A stretch of 64,000 bases of DNA, from positions 6,807,845 to 6,871,844 of the forward strand of contig JAAFYY010000001.1 of assembly GCA_014284505.1 (NCBI GenBank). Reading direction: 5' to 3'. A program made the position numbers and the translations under genes. Source of the DNA: Streptacidiphilus sp. 4-A2 (lineage in GTDB: Bacteria; Actinomycetota; Actinomycetes; Streptomycetales; Streptomycetaceae). Positions 55,838 through 63,928 of this stretch are shown here, piece after piece. Each line of letters starts with the position of its first letter. Within the stretch, counting starts at the first letter, position 1. The notes beneath the pieces are model-generated. The model worked only from the letters and a program-made list of their open reading frames with translations, was not told the DNA's origin and searched no databases.

Positions 55838-57587
55838 GCGAGACGGTGTGGGCGGTGGCGCCGGGTCCGGACCGTCAGACCTTCGGCTGCCAGTGAGTCC
55901 AGCACGCCGGATTCGTCGCAGCTGTCGCCCGAAGTGAGCAGGGCGAGCAGCGCGGAGGCATGGACGGCCGGATCAGCTGTCGTCTCCGGGGGGCGTCCAG
56001 CCTCAGCAGCTGTCCGGCGCGGGTGCGCACGGTACAGGTGCCTGGTCCGTCCACGTAGGCCGCCAGTGCGCACTGCGGTGGCGCGCCAGAACCTCGGCTG
56101 TCCACTGTGCGGGCGACCCGAGGCGGTGGTCGTCGGCCGCGCTGTGACGGAACACGACATCGGCCAGGTCGAGCAGGCCGGGGTCGAGGGTGTCCTCGTG
56201 GACGGCGGTGTGGATTCCGCCCTCCCCGGCCGGTTCATGGGGTGGATCGCAGTAGCGGGTGACTGCCACCTGCGCCGGTCCCAGAACCCGCGTCAGAACC
56301 CTGAGCGGGACGGTGATGTGCGTGGGTTGGTAGGAGGGCAGCGGTAGCGGGCCGAGCAGGGCAGGGGGCGCGGGCTCGGGCAGCGCCAGCAGTTCGTAGA
56401 ACAGGCGGCGAAGCAGCGCTGCGGCCTGACCTGGTACCGAGGTGGTCAGCTCGGCCGGTCCGTCGGGCGGCAGGTACCCGGCGAGCAGCCGTTCGACCTG
56501 GGGACGCAGTGCGGTGCCGGGGTTCAGCCGCGGGGCCTGGCCGGCGAACGCGCCCACCGGCGAGCCGGGGTCGAGCACCTCCCCCGACGCCGCCGAGGAT
56601 GACCGGCAGGCCCAGTGCGGCGGCGTAGTAGCTGACGGATCCGAAGTCGCCGATCACCGCGTCGGCGGCGATCAGGGCCTGTCGCCAGCCGTCCAGCGGG
56701 TCGATCAGGGTCAGACCGCTGCGGCAGGACCGGTCCAGCCAGGTCCGGATCTGGCCCACGCCGTGGCCGTGCCAGAGGTTGGGATGCAGTACGGCGGCCA
56801 ACCGGTACTCATCCGAGGGCAGTTCGGCGGTCAGCCGCTCCAACAGCCAGGGCAGGACATCGCATTCGCCACCGTTGCCGAACAATGACTGCGGGTTCCA
56901 GGTGGAGTTGAGCACGATCAGCCGCTGGCCGGGGCTCACCCCAAGGGCTCGGCGGAAGCGGTCGCGGTACGGGCGGGCGGCGAGCATCCGGTCGAAGCAC
57001 GGATCTCCGCCCAGGACGGCGGTGTGGGCCGCTTGCGGGCAGGCCGCCTTCAGTCGCTCGAACTGCTCGGGGTGGGAGAGGACCAGGGCGTCCGCGATGG
57101 GCGTGTCACCAGCGAGCAGCCACTCCGGCGAGAGCCCGAAAACCGGCGTCCGGCGTCCGGCGTCCGGCGTCCGGCGTCCGGCGTCCGGCGTCCGGCGTCC
57201 GGCGTCCGGCGTCCGGCGTCCGGCGTCACCAATCTCTTATTATATCCGACTCCATGTGACAAAACGGCCAACTTGCCTGGAACCAGCTCAAGTTGGCCGC
57301 CGAAGCTGGCGGAGACCGCCAGATCCACCGGCGTCTCCAGCGCCTGCCCACGGCAGGACGGGTAGCCCCATCCGAGCCAGCAGTTCCGCCACGCCGTCGT
57401 CGAAGGGCGACGACTCTGTCCAGGTGGTCAGCAGTTGGACCCGCAAGTCGTCACGGAAGAGCGGGAGCACGTCCATCAGTCTCGTCGCCGAAGTCACGTT
57501 GTGCACGATGAGCAGCACCTTCCGCAACTGACCCCGGGTGGCCCAGCGCACGGATTCAACGCCGACAGGCACACGCTTCCACCTCAT
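55821..57587 (-). CDS. glycosyltransferase-like protein with 7-bp repeat array (frameshifted)
   Basis: About 590 residues from ATG 57587 (MRWKRVPVGVESVRWATRGQLRKVLLIVHNVTSATRLMDVLPLF). Two Rossmann-like halves are visible: the first includes FGGQLELVPGKLAVLSHGVGYNKRL, the second VLNSTWNPQSLFGNGGECDVLPWLLERL and ADAVIGDFGSVSYYAAALGLPVILGG, the pattern of CDP-glycerol or GT-B glycosyltransferases. Between them the 7-bp array encodes repeats of DAGRRTP. Frames shift near 57345, across the array, 56590, 56060 and 55960. The C-terminus ends VSLTLLR at 55821. The donor and acceptor are unknown; surface polymer modification is an inference. Confidence 0.68.
57143..57226. repeat. twelve tandem copies of the 7-bp unit CCGGCGT
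   Basis: Twelve perfect copies with no interruption, 84 bases, inside the glycosyltransferase-like gene. All three frames on the coding strand translate to the same heptapeptide cycle and contain no stop. A gain or loss of units that is not a multiple of three changes the downstream frame. Confidence 0.95.
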
Positions 57588-57894
57588 CGTGCCCGCCCCC
57601 ACCTGATGCTCCTTCGTCGTTGATGCCGCTGCTTCGCGTCCCATGTTCGATCAAGCACACGATAGTCAAGCTGAAGTCGCGTTCGAATACTGGCTTTCGG
57701 GACAGGGGCATGCGCCCAGGTGACTGGATGCCCCAGGCGCGGACGGCTGCTTCAGGCACTCGGATTCCCTGGCCCGAACGACTCTGGAGTGGCAAGGCAG
57801 CAGGTCGGAGCAGGGTGGGCGCTGGTGTTCCTCTCAGCGATCCCTGCCGAGTGCCTCCGACGTGCGGTCCAGGGAGCCGGGACTCCGTCGGCTC
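57588..57894. other. intergenic region
   Basis: About 300 bases between two minus-strand genes. The part at 57620-57720 is AT-richer than its surroundings and probably contains the promoter of the glycosyltransferase-like gene. No gene is supported. Confidence 0.3.
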
Positions 57895-58614
57895 TCACTG
57901 ACTGGGGAGGGACTCCATCATCGTCTTGAAGCGGGTCGAAACCCGCATGCGCGCGTCCTGGCCGTCCTGCAGTCGGGCGTTGAGGTTCTCCAATTCCCCG
58001 TCGATGTACCAGTACATGTCCGTGCCGAAGGGCCCGGAATCCGGGGTCCGCAATTCGCCGGTCAGCTGGATCAGGAAAGGGATCTTGTTGAGGGAAGCGG
58101 CGGTACGGATAGGGACACCGCACACCACGTTGCTGGTCGGCAGGGTCACCACGGCCCCGTGCGGGAGCGGCAGGTCGAACGCTGCTTCCACACGAAGGAC
58201 CTGGGCCGCACCGGGCCAGCCCATGCCGTTGACCACGTGCAGGCTGTCGCCGCCGTCGGCTTTGAATGTCTGCCGGTTCACCTGCTCGCGAGCGAGGTTG
58301 GCGTGCGCCCAGCCCCAGAGGTCGTCGCGGGTGACGCTCCACTGGTTCGCCAGGTGCTCGGGTATGACGAGCGCGTCGGTCACTCCGTCCTGGCCCTGAC
58401 CCCCCTTCACACACAGGACGATCACCAGGTCGCCTTCGAACGGCTGCACAACCGGGTCGGGGCCGAGGGCGGGATCCGCCGGAGTGATCAGCATCCCCAG
58501 CCGGTCCGGGAGATCCGCCACCGTGATGCCGGCCAGCGCCCGACACGGACCGTGCTCGTCACACCGGGCGGTCTGGATCGCCTCAGCGTGCTTCTTGCGG
58601 CCGAACAGCGGCAC
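57895..58614 (-). CDS. conserved hypothetical protein
   Basis: Protein of 239 residues, frame intact, starting at GTG 58614 (VPLFGRKKHAEAIQTARC) with GAGGGGGAG upstream. Segments include ALAGITVADLPDRLGMLITP, DALVIPEHLANQWSVTRDDLWGWAHANLAREQVN, AAQVLRVEAAFDLPLPHGAVVTLPTSNVVCGVPI and a final ENLNARLQDGQDARMRVSTRFKTMMESLPSQ. The pattern is of a soluble alpha/beta protein. I do not recognise the family. No membrane segment or catalytic motif stands out. Confidence 0.7.
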   Translation of the reverse strand: MPLFGRKKHAEAIQTARCDEHGPCRALAGITVADLPDRLGMLITPADPALGPDPVVQPFEGDLVIVLCVKGGQGQDGVTDALVIPEHLANQWSVTRDDLWGWAHANLAREQVNRQTFKADGGDSLHVVNGMGWPGAAQVLRVEAAFDLPLPHGAVVTLPTSNVVCGVPIRTAASLNKIPFLIQLTGELRTPDSGPFGTDMYWYIDGELENLNARLQDGQDARMRVSTRFKTMMESLPSQ

Positions 58615-58759
58615 AGCTCCCCCTCGCTGACAGGCACCGATCCCTCGATACCGCAGCACTGTACCGAGGCTCCCAGCATGTCAGCCGGTACTTCTGGTCA
58701 AGCGGCCAGGCCGTACTCGAATGCAGGCACGATGTGCTGCGTGGTCATGCTCACTCCGA

Positions 58760-59038
58760 TCACTGCCGGGGCCCGGTGCGCCGGGGACGATGGCCCCAGT
58801 TGCCGGGGAGCTGTTGGTGGTAATAGAGATCAGCCCAGTACCAGGGCTCCTCGTGAAACAGCAGCCAGGCGTAGGGGCCAAAGTGGTCCGTCTCGCGCAC
58901 CCGCTCGTTGACTGCTGCTACTGCTTCCGCCTCACTGACGGGCCGGCGCCGCGCCATGGTCGTGGCGATCTCGGCATAGTAGGACAGGTGGTCATCAGGG
59001 GCGACGAAGTCGAACCGCGGCAGGGGGGATGCAGACAT
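58760..59038 (-). CDS. small hypothetical protein
   Basis: Protein of 92 residues, frame intact, starting at ATG 59038 (MSASPLPRFDFVAPDDHLSYYAEIATTMARRRPVSEAEAVAAVNERVRETDHFG) or ATG 59047. It continues YAWLLFHEEPWYWADLYYHQQLPGNWGHRPRRTG, rich in aromatic residues. Similar small proteins occur in Streptomyces without known function. It lies on the same strand as 57895-58614 and may be co-transcribed with it. Confidence 0.65.
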   Translation of the reverse strand: MSASPLPRFDFVAPDDHLSYYAEIATTMARRRPVSEAEAVAAVNERVRETDHFGPYAWLLFHEEPWYWADLYYHQQLPGNWGHRPRRTGPRQ

Positions 59039-59104
59039 GGAGCCCATTCAAGTCCGGGAGGCGGCCGGTCGGTGCCTGTCAGCGGTGACTGATAGACCTT
59101 GGCT

Positions 59105-59461
59105 GTGCCGTACCTGGCGGTGGTTGACGGCAATGCGGGCGGATGGCGTGTCGATCAGGAAGCGCTGAAGGAGGCGATCCCCGATCGACGGGCTGACGTT
59201 GGGATTCGCTCCGAGCACCACAGCGAACTACGTCCTCTGGCATGGGAGTTCGAGACCACGAACGGTCCCGGTGAGGCGTATCTGCACGTGGAGGGCACAT
59301 GCCTGTACATGGACATCTGGGAAGCTGGGGCCATCCGGCTGGCAGTCCTCTTCCGCAAGCTGACGCCGACGCGCCTTGACCTGGCCTTCTGCGATGAGGG
59401 CTACACCTTCGACGTTCGTCTCCCGTTTGAGACCACCGAATCCGAGCTGGCGACCTGGTGA
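59105..59461 (+). CDS. conserved hypothetical protein, first of a pair
   Basis: Protein of 118 residues, frame intact, from GTG 59105 (VPYLAVVDGNAGGWRVDQEALKEAIPDRRADV). A central AYLHVEGTCLYMDIWEAGAIRLAVLFRKL and the end CDEGYTFDVRLPFETTESELATW suggest a compact beta-rich fold. Its TGA is immediately followed by the ATG of the next gene. The two are found together in other Streptomyces genomes as far as I recall; this could be an immunity or small regulatory pair. Function unknown. Confidence 0.7.
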   Translation: MPYLAVVDGNAGGWRVDQEALKEAIPDRRADVGIRSEHHSELRPLAWEFETTNGPGEAYLHVEGTCLYMDIWEAGAIRLAVLFRKLTPTRLDLAFCDEGYTFDVRLPFETTESELATW

Positions 59462-59956
59462 ATGCGGCGGGCTGAACTCACCCCAGTTGGTGGCCCACCC
59501 CCGATGCAGGAGCCCGTGCCGCCGCGATCATCGACAGTCTGGCCCCAGAGCTTCCAGCGCAGTGGAGGTGGACATCGACGTCACCTGGCACGACACGCTC
59601 GTCTTCGTCGACTGCGGGCAGAATCTGGAACGGATCAGCTGCCCGCACTGGGGCAACGAGATCGGCACCGAGTGGTGGGGCGAACCCATGGCTACTCACG
59701 AGGAGGAGGGATTCGTGACCCTCGCCGCAAGTGTCCCCTGCTGCGGCACCGCGACCTCGCTGGACTGGAGTACGACTGGCCGTGCGGCTTCGCCCGCTTC
59801 GAGATTGCCATATGGAACCCCGAGCGCGCCTGGTTCACGGACGGGGAACTGACCGCTCTCGCCCAGGCCCTGGGCATCCCGTCCGCCGGGCAAGGGCACA
59901 CATCTGAAGCCCTTCGTCGTCAGAGGTCAGGCAGCCTTGCGGAGGCTCCCGGGTAA
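59462..59956 (+). CDS. conserved hypothetical protein with CPxxG motif, second of a pair (frameshifted)
   Basis: Starts at ATG 59462 right after the preceding stop. In order, but in changing frames, are AAAIIDSLAPELPAQW, VDIDVTWHDTLVFVDCGQNLERISCPHWGNEIGTEWWGEPM, FVTLAASVPCCGTATSLD and YDWPCGFARFEIAIWNPERAWFTDGELTALAQALGI. Cys residues (VDCG, SCPHWG, PCCG, WPCG) are spaced as in a possible zinc-ribbon. Shifts are needed near 59510, 59565 and 59765. The end at 59956 is uncertain. I recall similar Streptomyces proteins with the same Cys pattern, without a known function. Confidence 0.6.
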   Translation: MRRAELTPVGGPPPMQEPVPPRSSTVWPQSFQRSGGGHRRHLARHARLRRLRAESGTDQLPALGQRDRHRVVGRTHGYSRGGGIRDPRRKCPLLRHRDLAGLEYDWPCGFARFEIAIWNPERAWFTDGELTALAQALGIPSAGQGHTSEALRRQRSGSLAEAPG

Positions 59957-60159
59957 TGCCCCTCCTCAAGACGGAACAGGTACCTGCGAAGGTCGTCGGC
60001 CAGCCCACCCGCGATGTACGCGGCGTAGTCACTCAGCCCCTCGGCAGCCTCCCGTCCCTCGGGCTTCGTGCTGGACGACCATGCCGGCAGCAGCAACGCC
60101 AGATAGTCCGTGACGCGTCCCGCTCCTGCCACCAGTCGCGAACGGCACCAGGAGTCCAC
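59920..60159 (-). CDS. hypothetical protein or fragment
   Basis: Possible protein of 79 residues from GTG 60159 (VDSWCRSRLVAGAGRVTDYLALLLPAWSSSTKPEGREAAEGLSDYAAYIAGGLADDLRRYLFRLEEGHYPGASARLPDL). The composition is protein-like, with helices and a conserved-looking end. There is no clear ribosome site, so it may be the tail of a longer gene whose 5' part was lost. It overlaps the end of the convergent gene at 59956 by 37 bases and lies next to the tRNA-Gly scar. Confidence 0.45.
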   Translation of the reverse strand: MDSWCRSRLVAGAGRVTDYLALLLPAWSSSTKPEGREAAEGLSDYAAYIAGGLADDLRRYLFRLEEGHYPGASARLPDL

Positions 60160-60181
60160 AATGATCTAGACAACAAACAAG

Positions 60182-60204
60182 CCCCAGGTCTCTGACCTGG
60201 GGCC
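60182..60204 (-). terminator. terminator of the tRNA-Gly locus
   Basis: GCCCCAGGTC (60182-60191) pairs with GACCTGGGGC (60195-60204). On the minus strand it is followed by TTGTTTGTTG, a T-rich tail. It lies just past the tRNA 3' end and fits a tRNA terminator. Confidence 0.8.
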
Positions 60205-60211
60205 TTCATGT

Positions 60212-60260
60212 GGAGCGGGTGACGAGAATCGAACTCGCGCTCTGAGCTTGGGAAGCTCTC
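60212..60260 (-). other. 3' part of tRNA-Gly(CCC), probable attachment site
   Basis: On the minus strand the sequence runs from GAGCTTCCCAAGCTC (anticodon arm, loop TTCCCAA, anticodon CCC) through the T arm (GCGAGTTCGATTCTCGT) to the acceptor strand CACCCGCTCCA, with the encoded CCA at 60212-60214. The matching 5' acceptor strand (GCGGGTG) and D arm are missing: the bases upstream do not pair. Integrases of actinomycete mobile elements commonly use such tRNA 3' ends as attB, leaving a 3' duplicate at one junction. The terminator side is old chromosome, so the element should extend toward higher coordinates. Confidence 0.8.
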
Positions 60261-60514
60261 CAGTCTATGCGACATTTCCGCAGGTCACAGCCTTGCAAGA
60301 TGACAACCTGCCTTGTCGATAGCTGATTTGTCTGGCCTCCGTTGTCCGCTGCATACCGCTCCAACCGGTGCGCTACCGGTGCGCTCGCTCCAGTGTGGTC
60401 GGCAACAGGAGGAGACGAAGCATCCCATCGGCCGAACTCGGCGATCCAGCAGAGGAAACCAGGGGCGAACCTGGTGGTCACGCCGCTAGCGTGGCTGTGG
60501 CACCAGGAGGCAGC

Positions 60515-61107
60515 ATGCTCAGCTTCACGCTCGACACCAACCTGCGTCATCGCCGTGGAGGAGCCGCGTCCGGCGACCGCCGCGGTGCTAGAACTGATCG
60601 CCCGCCAACGTGCCGGCACCGCGGTGGTCCGGCTGGTGGCGACCACGGCGGCGGAGAACCAGCGCGACGGCAGCACGCTGGATAACTTCTCCCACTTCCA
60701 GCAGCGCCTGCAGGGCTTGGGCCTGGACGACCTGGAGATCCTCGCGCCAGTGGCGGTGTTCGACCTGGTCTACCTGGACTGGTGCGTCATCGCGCACGAC
60801 GAGGCCGAGGAGGAATCGCAGCGGCTGCACGAGTGTGCTGTTCCCGACACTGCCCTTCCGCTACCCCGACGCGGTCCCGGAGGGACTGGCAGAGGAGGAC
60901 CGCCGTCGAGCGGGACGCAAGTGGCGCAACCATCGGTTGGACGTACTGGTCCTGCACACCCACATCTTGGCCAAAGCGGACGTGTTCGTGACCAGCGATG
61001 CCGGCTTCTACAAGCCGGGCAGGCGGGAGCGGCTTGCTGCGTTGGGTGCGCCGGTGATTCTCGCCCCGGACGATGCCCTCGCCTACCTCGACGCAGCGCC
61101 GGTCTGA
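60515..61107 (+). CDS. PIN-like domain protein (two frameshifts)
   Basis: About 197 residues from ATG 60515, with AGGAGG upstream. The start reads MLSFTLDTN and, after removal of one extra C near 60543, CVIAVEEPRPATAAVLELIARQRAG. LDTNxxI is the first acidic motif of PIN ribonucleases. Further parts are VRLVATTAAENQRDGS, LVYLDWCVIAHDEAEEESQRLHE and, after a shift near 60835, VLFPTLPFRYPDAVPE, RRAGRKWRNHRLDVLVLHTHILAKADVFVTSDAGFYKPG (last Asp motif TSDxxF). It may be an RNase of toxin type; no antitoxin gene is visible. It is GC-rich and so differs in origin from the genes after 61.49 kb. Confidence 0.68.
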
Positions 61108-61108
61108 G

Positions 61109-61485
61109 TCAGCGCAGCAGGTCGATGATGTCGCCGACGGCTTGGCGGGCGGTGCGGCCGACGCCGATGAGGGTGGCGGAGGCGGGGCCGGTCCAGTTGC
61201 CGTAGCCGAGCAGGTGCACGCGTGGGTCGCTGTCGGCGCGGGTGCCGGTGGTGGCGATCCGGCCGCGTTCGCCGGTGCGCAGGCCCAGCGGTGCCACGTG
61301 GCTGAGATCGGGGCGGAAGCCGGTCCACCAGATGATCGTGTCCACAGGCCAGACGGTGCCGTCGGCGAAGCGTGGGCCCTCGGGTGTGAGAGCGTCGAAC
61401 ATGGGCTGGTCGTCGAGGAGTCCGGCGTTGCGGGCGGCGGCACCATGCAGATTCGCGAGCGTGGGATACCCGAGCTGAGTAGTGT
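61109..61485 (-). pseudogene. truncated FAD-dependent oxidoreductase, C-terminal remnant
   Basis: The minus-strand frame ending at 61109 reads PMFDALTPEGPRFADGTVWPVDTIIWWTGFRPDLSHVAPLGLRTGERGRIATTGTRADSDPRVHLLGYGNWTGPASATLIGVGRTARQAVGDIIDLL. It is the C-terminal third of flavin-dependent monooxygenases or pyridine-nucleotide oxidoreductases (ATGFRP-like and LxGYGxWTGPAS motifs). The N-terminal FAD and NADP domains are absent. Similarity stops near 61485, where the DNA becomes AT-richer. The gene was evidently cut there by an insertion or deletion. Confidence 0.72.
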
Positions 61486-61491
61486 AGCTAT

Positions 61492-62492
61492 GTGACCAAT
61501 CTTCGCGTGGAATTTCACTTCACCGTCGACAGGCTTTGGCTTGATGGAAGCCTTCTGGGGACGCGTCATGATTTGACCTATGAGGGGAAAGCCGCTTACA
61601 TCGAGATCCCGGGCAACCAATCGGATTTTGGGCTCGGTGACATGGGCGTGCGCCATTTTCCGCTGATTGAACAGTTCCGCTCGGACTCGAATGGTGGCAT
61701 TGCCACGGCGGCTGTGGCGATGATCGAGTGGGCATCATTGTGACGATTGATTTCTCGGTGCCACCTGGAACTCAGGACTCCCCGACGTTGGGGCGAGTTT
61801 ATGAGGCTGTCAAGCCCGCTGCGGCAACCGCGCGGGCGCTTGTGAAGAGATACCTTGACCTGGCTTCGATTGTCTCGAGTCAGCACTGGTTGACGACCCA
61901 GTCCCAGACTCCACAGATCATGTGGATGACCTTCGTGTATGACGAGGATGGAAACCGGGTCAATATCAGTTTCGGCGATCCCGACGGCCGAGTCCTGATG
62001 ATTCTTCCAAATGAGAAGGCGATCGACTCCGGACGGCAAGACGAGCTGATCCGTCTCGTGCAGGCCGATGCCGAGATGCCCATCGCGGATTCATTTCTTC
62101 GAGATGCAAAATACTTGGGAATGCAAGGGAGAGACCCTGCTCAGACTTTGATCTTCGCGGCCATTGCCTGCGAATTGAAGATCAAGGCGGCGCTGGTGGA
62201 TCTCGCCGACTCTCGGCAAAGGGACCTCGTTGATCTGATGATCGGCAAGAGTCGGGAGTTTGCCCTGGCCGTCTCGGCACTGTACGACAAGGGAATTCGT
62301 GCCGTTGCGGGTAAGTCGATGAAGGATGATGAGAGGGAGCTCTACAAGCTGGTTGTCAAGCTTTTTGAGGATCGCAATGTGATCGCCCATCGTGGAGAGA
62401 GCCCACCGATGGACGTCGTTCGGAACCACGTGCAGACGGCTGAGCTTGCCTTTGCGTGGATCAATCAGTTGGCGTCATCGATTGAGTCCTGA
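61492..62492 (+). CDS. hypothetical protein with HEPN-like C-terminal motif (probable frameshift)
   Basis: GTG 61492 begins VTNLRVEFHFTVDRLWLDGSLLGTRHDLTYEGKAAYIEIPGN and stops at 61743. An overlapping frame from 61728 continues IIVTIDFSVPPGTQDSPTLGRVYEAVKPA to SSIES at 62492. A single gene of about 330 residues with one lesion near 61735 is more likely than two. The C-terminal half is helical (DAKYLGMQGRDPAQTLIFAAIACELKIKAAL) and contains EDRNVIAHRGE: Arg-x4-His at 62373-62390, the HEPN RNase signature. Codon use is AT-richer than to the left. It is a candidate defence or toxin nuclease beside the DUF6602 gene. Confidence 0.65.
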
Positions 62493-62627
62493 AAGGAGCC
62501 GGGTGGAGGACAGCTGAGCGGGGCACCGACTTATCATAAACGTTCAAACGACGTCAATGCTGTCCTCTAGGATGAGCCATCAGGAAGCAGATAGGTGCGA
62601 GTCAGATCGGATTGGGGGCGGGGTCTA
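62493..62627 (+). other. spacer between HEPN-like and DUF6602 genes
   Basis: About 135 AT-rich bases. TTCAAA near 62545 and TAGGAT near 62570 could form a weak promoter. GGGGGCGGGG at 62614-62623 may serve as the ribosome site for GTG 62628. Confidence 0.35.
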
Positions 62628-63928
62628 GTGATTCGCACGGTTGCAGACCTTCTTTCAGAAATTCTTCGTCAAGAGTTGCCTAAGCTCGATAGGATTCCCG
62701 TAAAGCACGCTCCAACAATTGGAGACATGTATGAGGGATTGTCTTCCGATATATTGAATCGCACCCTTCCGGATGGCCTGGGTTTGCAGGTGGTGACCGG
62801 ATTTGCTTCTGACGGCGAAGGGCGCCTGTCTGGACAGTTGGACTGCATGGTAGTGCGAGGAGAAGGGGAAAATCTGCCGTATACCGACACGTATGTATGG
62901 CATGTCAAAGACATCATTGCTGTCATTGAAGTCAAGAAAAGTCTCTACTCGGCTCAGCTTCGCGACGCGTTCGCCCAGCTCAAGTCGGTCAGCACAATAG
63001 AGCAATCCTATTATCAAGGCAACGAGGAGCTGGACGACCCTGATCGGAGCATGGCTCCCGCGATCAGACGTTTTGCTGAGATGACGGGGAGAGTTGCTTG
63101 GGAGGGGGAAGGCTAACCCTCTCCCTACGAAGAAGAAGCTGTGCTTAACACCCTTCTCTTGGAGCAGAATCCTTCAATCCGGGTCATTCTTGGGATGCAC
63201 GGATTCAAGAGTGAGCGAACTTTCCGATCCTCAATGGTGGACTACCTTGAGGAGAATATCGGGAATGCTGGTTTTGGTCCGGCGGACTTTCCGCAGCTGA
63301 TCATATCTGGTGGCTACTCTCTCGTGAAGACCAATGGGCGGCCATTCATGACGCCCCTAGTCGAGGCTGGTGGCCGTTCTACTTTTCAACACCAGAAAAT
63401 CCACTGAAGCTACTGCTGGAATTTATGTGGACGCGGCTGGATGAAATGTATGGATTTGGTCGCCAGCTTTGGGGAGAGGATCTTGAGACGGAGGTTGGTA
63501 GGGCTCTGTTGAGCTTCCGCGCCGCCCGTCTCGGCGGAAGAAATGGCTGGCAAGTCAGAGTGCATGAGATCGACGATGAGGCGCTTAATGAGATTCCGGT
63601 CACGGAACAGTGGAGTCCGGCCTTTGTCGGGGAGGAGGAATTTGTTTTGCTCATGAAATTGTGCAATGGAGGAGAGGTTCGTGGCGATGACCCCGAAACG
63701 TTGTCATGGCTGGAGTCTCGCGGCATTGAATACGACGACGTACGTGACTGCCTGTTGCAGACCCATCTTGTCGCATTGTCTGGGCAGCACCTCGGGCTCA
63801 TCACGAAGGAATGCGCGCTGGTAATTCTGCCGACTGGCGAGTATGTTGCTGCAGAGAATAGTACTGGCCGCTTGGATCGTTGGATCGCCCGCTGGTGGGA
63901 GCTGCGCGAACGCGCCTCGGATCAGTGA
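62628..63928 (+). CDS. DUF6602-type protein with PD-(D/E)xK-like core (frameshifted)
   Basis: About 433 residues from GTG 62628 (VIRTVADLLSEILRQELPKLDRIPVKHAPTIGDMYEGLSSDILNRTLPDGLGLQVVTGFASDGEG). QLDCMVV near 62835 and AVIEVKKSL near 62922-62945 form the D...ExK core of restriction-endonuclease-like folds. An apparent TAA at 63114-63116 disappears if two homopolymer errors (G-run near 63105, C-run near 63127) are corrected. The protein then continues ANPLPYEEEAVLNTLLLEQNPSIRVILGMHGFKSERTFRSSMVDYL. A further shift near 63370 leads to WWPFYFSTPENPLKLLLEFMWTRLDEMYGFG and ends RERASDQ. DUF6602 proteins are found in bacterial mobile regions; function unproven. Confidence 0.75.

Noticed and set aside
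57143..57226. 7-bp tandem array considered as CRISPR
   Set aside because: Units are contiguous, 7 bp long and without spacers; no cas gene in the window.
60212..60286. Complete tRNA gene
   Set aside because: The 5' acceptor strand and D arm do not match or pair with the 3' side; only the 3' part is tRNA.
60276..60514. Searched for an integrase or excisionase next to the tRNA scar
   Set aside because: No open frame with recombinase motifs is present here; if an integrase exists it lies outside the window.
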